15,586 nt of DNA from JAAYKM01 sp964411235 (GTDB taxonomy: Bacteria > Desulfobacterota > Syntrophia > Syntrophales > JAAYKM01): assembly GCA_964411235.1 (NCBI GenBank), contig CAYPKE010000053.1, positions 1-15,586 of the forward strand, given 5' to 3'. Shown piece after piece: positions 14,278-15,586 of the stretch. The position numbers and the translations under genes are program-made. Numbering within the stretch: position 1 is the stretch's first letter; each line of letters begins with the position of its first letter. Under the pieces are notes generated by a model. That model was not told the DNA's origin. It did no database searches and worked only from the letters and a program-made list of their open reading frames with translations.

Positions 14278-14340
14278 GGGATCTTTGGCCGGTTTTGGGG
14301 CAAAGCGTTCCGAAAAAACAGTTGGAAGAAGGGTTGGCAA

Positions 14341-15204
14341 ATGGCAGAAGAAGAAAAATCATGCAGTGGATGTGGAAGCGCGCAGAAGCAGGAGGGTGGT
14401 TTTCAGGAGTTTCTCGAGCAAGAGGAACTCAAGGAAAGGATGGGGAAAATCAAACACAAGATCCTGGTCTTGTCGGGAAAGGGCGGTGTGGGGAAAAGCA
14501 CCGTTGCCACGAACTTGGCCGTGTCGATTTCCAAGACGGGCAGGGCAGTGGGCCTTCTCGATGTTGATTTTCACGGCCCAAGCATTCCGACGCTGTTGAA
14601 GCTTGAAGGCAAGCCGGTCTATCAGAGTGAAGAGGGTTTGGTCCCCGTGGAGTTTCCTTCGGGGATCAAGGTCATGTCGGTCGGTTTTTTGCTGCGGGAC
14701 CAGGATGAGGCGGTCATCTGGCGGGGACCGATGAAGATAGGTTTTTTGAAGCAGCTACTGAAGGATGTGATTTGGGGTGATTTGGATTATTTGGTCATTG
14801 ATTTCCCTCCCGGAACCGGGGACGAGCCCTTGTCCATCGCACAGATGATTCCCGAATGCGATGGGGCCGTCATCGTGACAACACCGCAAAACCTGTCGCT
14901 GAACGATGTGAAGAAATCCATCAATTTCTGTAGGCGGATCAAGATTCCGGTTCTGGGTGTCATCGAGAACATGAGCGGCCTTGTGTGTCCCCACTGCCAG
15001 CAGGTCATCGATCTGTTCAAAAAGGGCGGCGGCGAAGAAATGGCGGCCAAAATGGGCGTACCATTCCTGGGCCGGATCCCCATTGATCCACATATCGTGG
15101 AGGCGTCCGATCTCGGCGAACCCTATGTGGTCCGCCATGGCGAAAACGAAGGGGCGGCGGCATTTGCACGGATTGTAAGGCAGTTGACGGACCTGGAAAA
15201 ATAA
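14341..15204 (+). CDS. mrp: Mrp/NBP35-family Fe-S cluster carrier ATPase
   Basis: The product has 287 residues. It is a deviant-Walker P-loop ATPase of the ParA/MinD superfamily that binds and delivers [4Fe-4S] clusters to target proteins in the cytoplasm. SGKGGVGKST is at 45-54 (Walker A with signature lysine), LLDVDFHGPS at 72-81, DFPPGTGDEP at 154-163 and the cluster-binding CPHC at 216-219 after IENMSGLVC. The N-terminal tail carries a second close cysteine pair (C8, C11), common in deltaproteobacterial Mrp proteins but shorter than the eukaryotic Nbp35 ferredoxin-like motif. AGAAGG lies about nine bases before the ATG at 14341. A cluster carrier fits an organism rich in ferredoxin enzymes. 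Confidence 0.94.
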   Translation: MAEEEKSCSGCGSAQKQEGGFQEFLEQEELKERMGKIKHKILVLSGKGGVGKSTVATNLAVSISKTGRAVGLLDVDFHGPSIPTLLKLEGKPVYQSEEGLVPVEFPSGIKVMSVGFLLRDQDEAVIWRGPMKIGFLKQLLKDVIWGDLDYLVIDFPPGTGDEPLSIAQMIPECDGAVIVTTPQNLSLNDVKKSINFCRRIKIPVLGVIENMSGLVCPHCQQVIDLFKKGGGEEMAAKMGVPFLGRIPIDPHIVEASDLGEPYVVRHGENEGAAAFARIVRQLTDLEK

Positions 15205-15297
15205 GGATTGTCCTTCTTTCCCCTAAGGTTCATGTCTTCCATGAGATTTCCTGCCAGGGAATGAGGCGGAACTTCCCGAAACCGCACGGAGCCTCGT

Positions 15298-15586
15298 ATG
15301 AAACGCGTTGAATCGCTCCTCGTCACGGAAGAAACCATTCAGAATGTCGTCAAGCTGACGGGAATGGTGCAGGAGTGCGAATCCCTGGCGGTCCTCATGT
15401 ACGGCGCTCCGGACCCGGATGCCATTTCTTCCGCCATGGCCCTGAGGGAAATCATCGCGCAACGATCAGGTCTCGCCCGCTGCGTCTTCGTATCGACCCA
15501 GCCATTCATTCGGCACCAGAACCTCGAATTCGCCCGTTCCATAGGCGTCGAGATTCAGCTGCTGGAAAAAACGGACCTGCATGATT
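15298..15586 (+). CDS. DHH-family phosphoesterase, N-terminal part (runs off the window)
   Basis: The frame is open from 15298 to the window end (96 codons). Residues about 30-53 (LAVLMYGAPDPDAISSAMAL) match the first metal-binding motif of DHH phosphoesterases (nanoRNase/pAp phosphatase and relatives), with D39 and D41 in PDPDA; the DHH motif itself would lie further downstream. The usual histidine three residues before Pro-Asp is a tyrosine (Y35) here. GGAG lies six bases before the ATG. It follows mrp by 93 bases on the same strand and may be co-transcribed; a small AAGGA-TTG-TCCTT hairpin (15203-15215) at the mrp stop is too weak to count as a terminator. Confidence 0.72.
   Translation, partial: MKRVESLLVTEETIQNVVKLTGMVQECESLAVLMYGAPDPDAISSAMALREIIAQRSGLARCVFVSTQPFIRHQNLEFARSIGVEIQLLEKTDLHD

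Overview
This window looks like chromosome from an anaerobic deltaproteobacterium (Desulfobacterota), most likely near Syntrophus/Smithella. That placement is an inference. It rests on a four-subunit ferredoxin-dependent 2-oxoacid oxidoreductase beside two acyl-CoA ligases, an NtrC-type sigma-54 regulator, an Mrp-type Fe-S ATPase, and moderate-to-high GC with strong Shine-Dalgarno sites. I see no mobile element, CRISPR array or rRNA.

Left half (51-7942), all on the minus strand and read right to left. The order is: an XRE-cupin regulator; an AMP-forming medium/branched-chain acyl-CoA synthetase; a 318-base gap; a 2x[4Fe-4S] ferredoxin subunit with the alpha, beta and gamma subunits of a 2-oxoacid:ferredoxin oxidoreductase (overlapping, translationally coupled genes); a 112-base gap with its own likely promoter; a PaaK-type phenylacetate-CoA ligase; a double-ACT protein; and a cytidylate-kinase-like protein. 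A strong hairpin terminator closes the array. Together this reads as an organic-acid module. The ligases make an aryl- or branched acyl-CoA and the oxidoreductase connects that acyl-CoA to the matching 2-oxoacid with ferredoxin as electron carrier. The flow could be amino-acid oxidation, or reductive carboxylation that salvages acids into amino acids. The substrate cannot be read from the sequence.

Middle (7943-10915). A 507-base divergent intergenic region carries a good minus-strand promoter for the regulator operon and a plus-strand promoter for a GAPDH gene. The GAPDH promoter sits under a 33-base interrupted palindrome. GAPDH is followed 53 bases later by an orphan NtrC-family regulator with an atypical receiver domain. 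A 13-bp hairpin separates this pair from the convergent genes to the right.

Right half (10942-15586). A small secreted basic protein (minus) lies behind a convincing sigma-54 promoter, with a dyad at enhancer distance, next to the sigma-54 activator. Upstream of it is a YtpB/DUF2600-type terpene-synthase-like protein (minus). Divergent from that are an HI0933-family flavoprotein, tRNA-Thr(CGU) with its terminator, an Mrp/NBP35 Fe-S carrier ATPase, and the 5' part of a DHH-family phosphoesterase that runs off the window.
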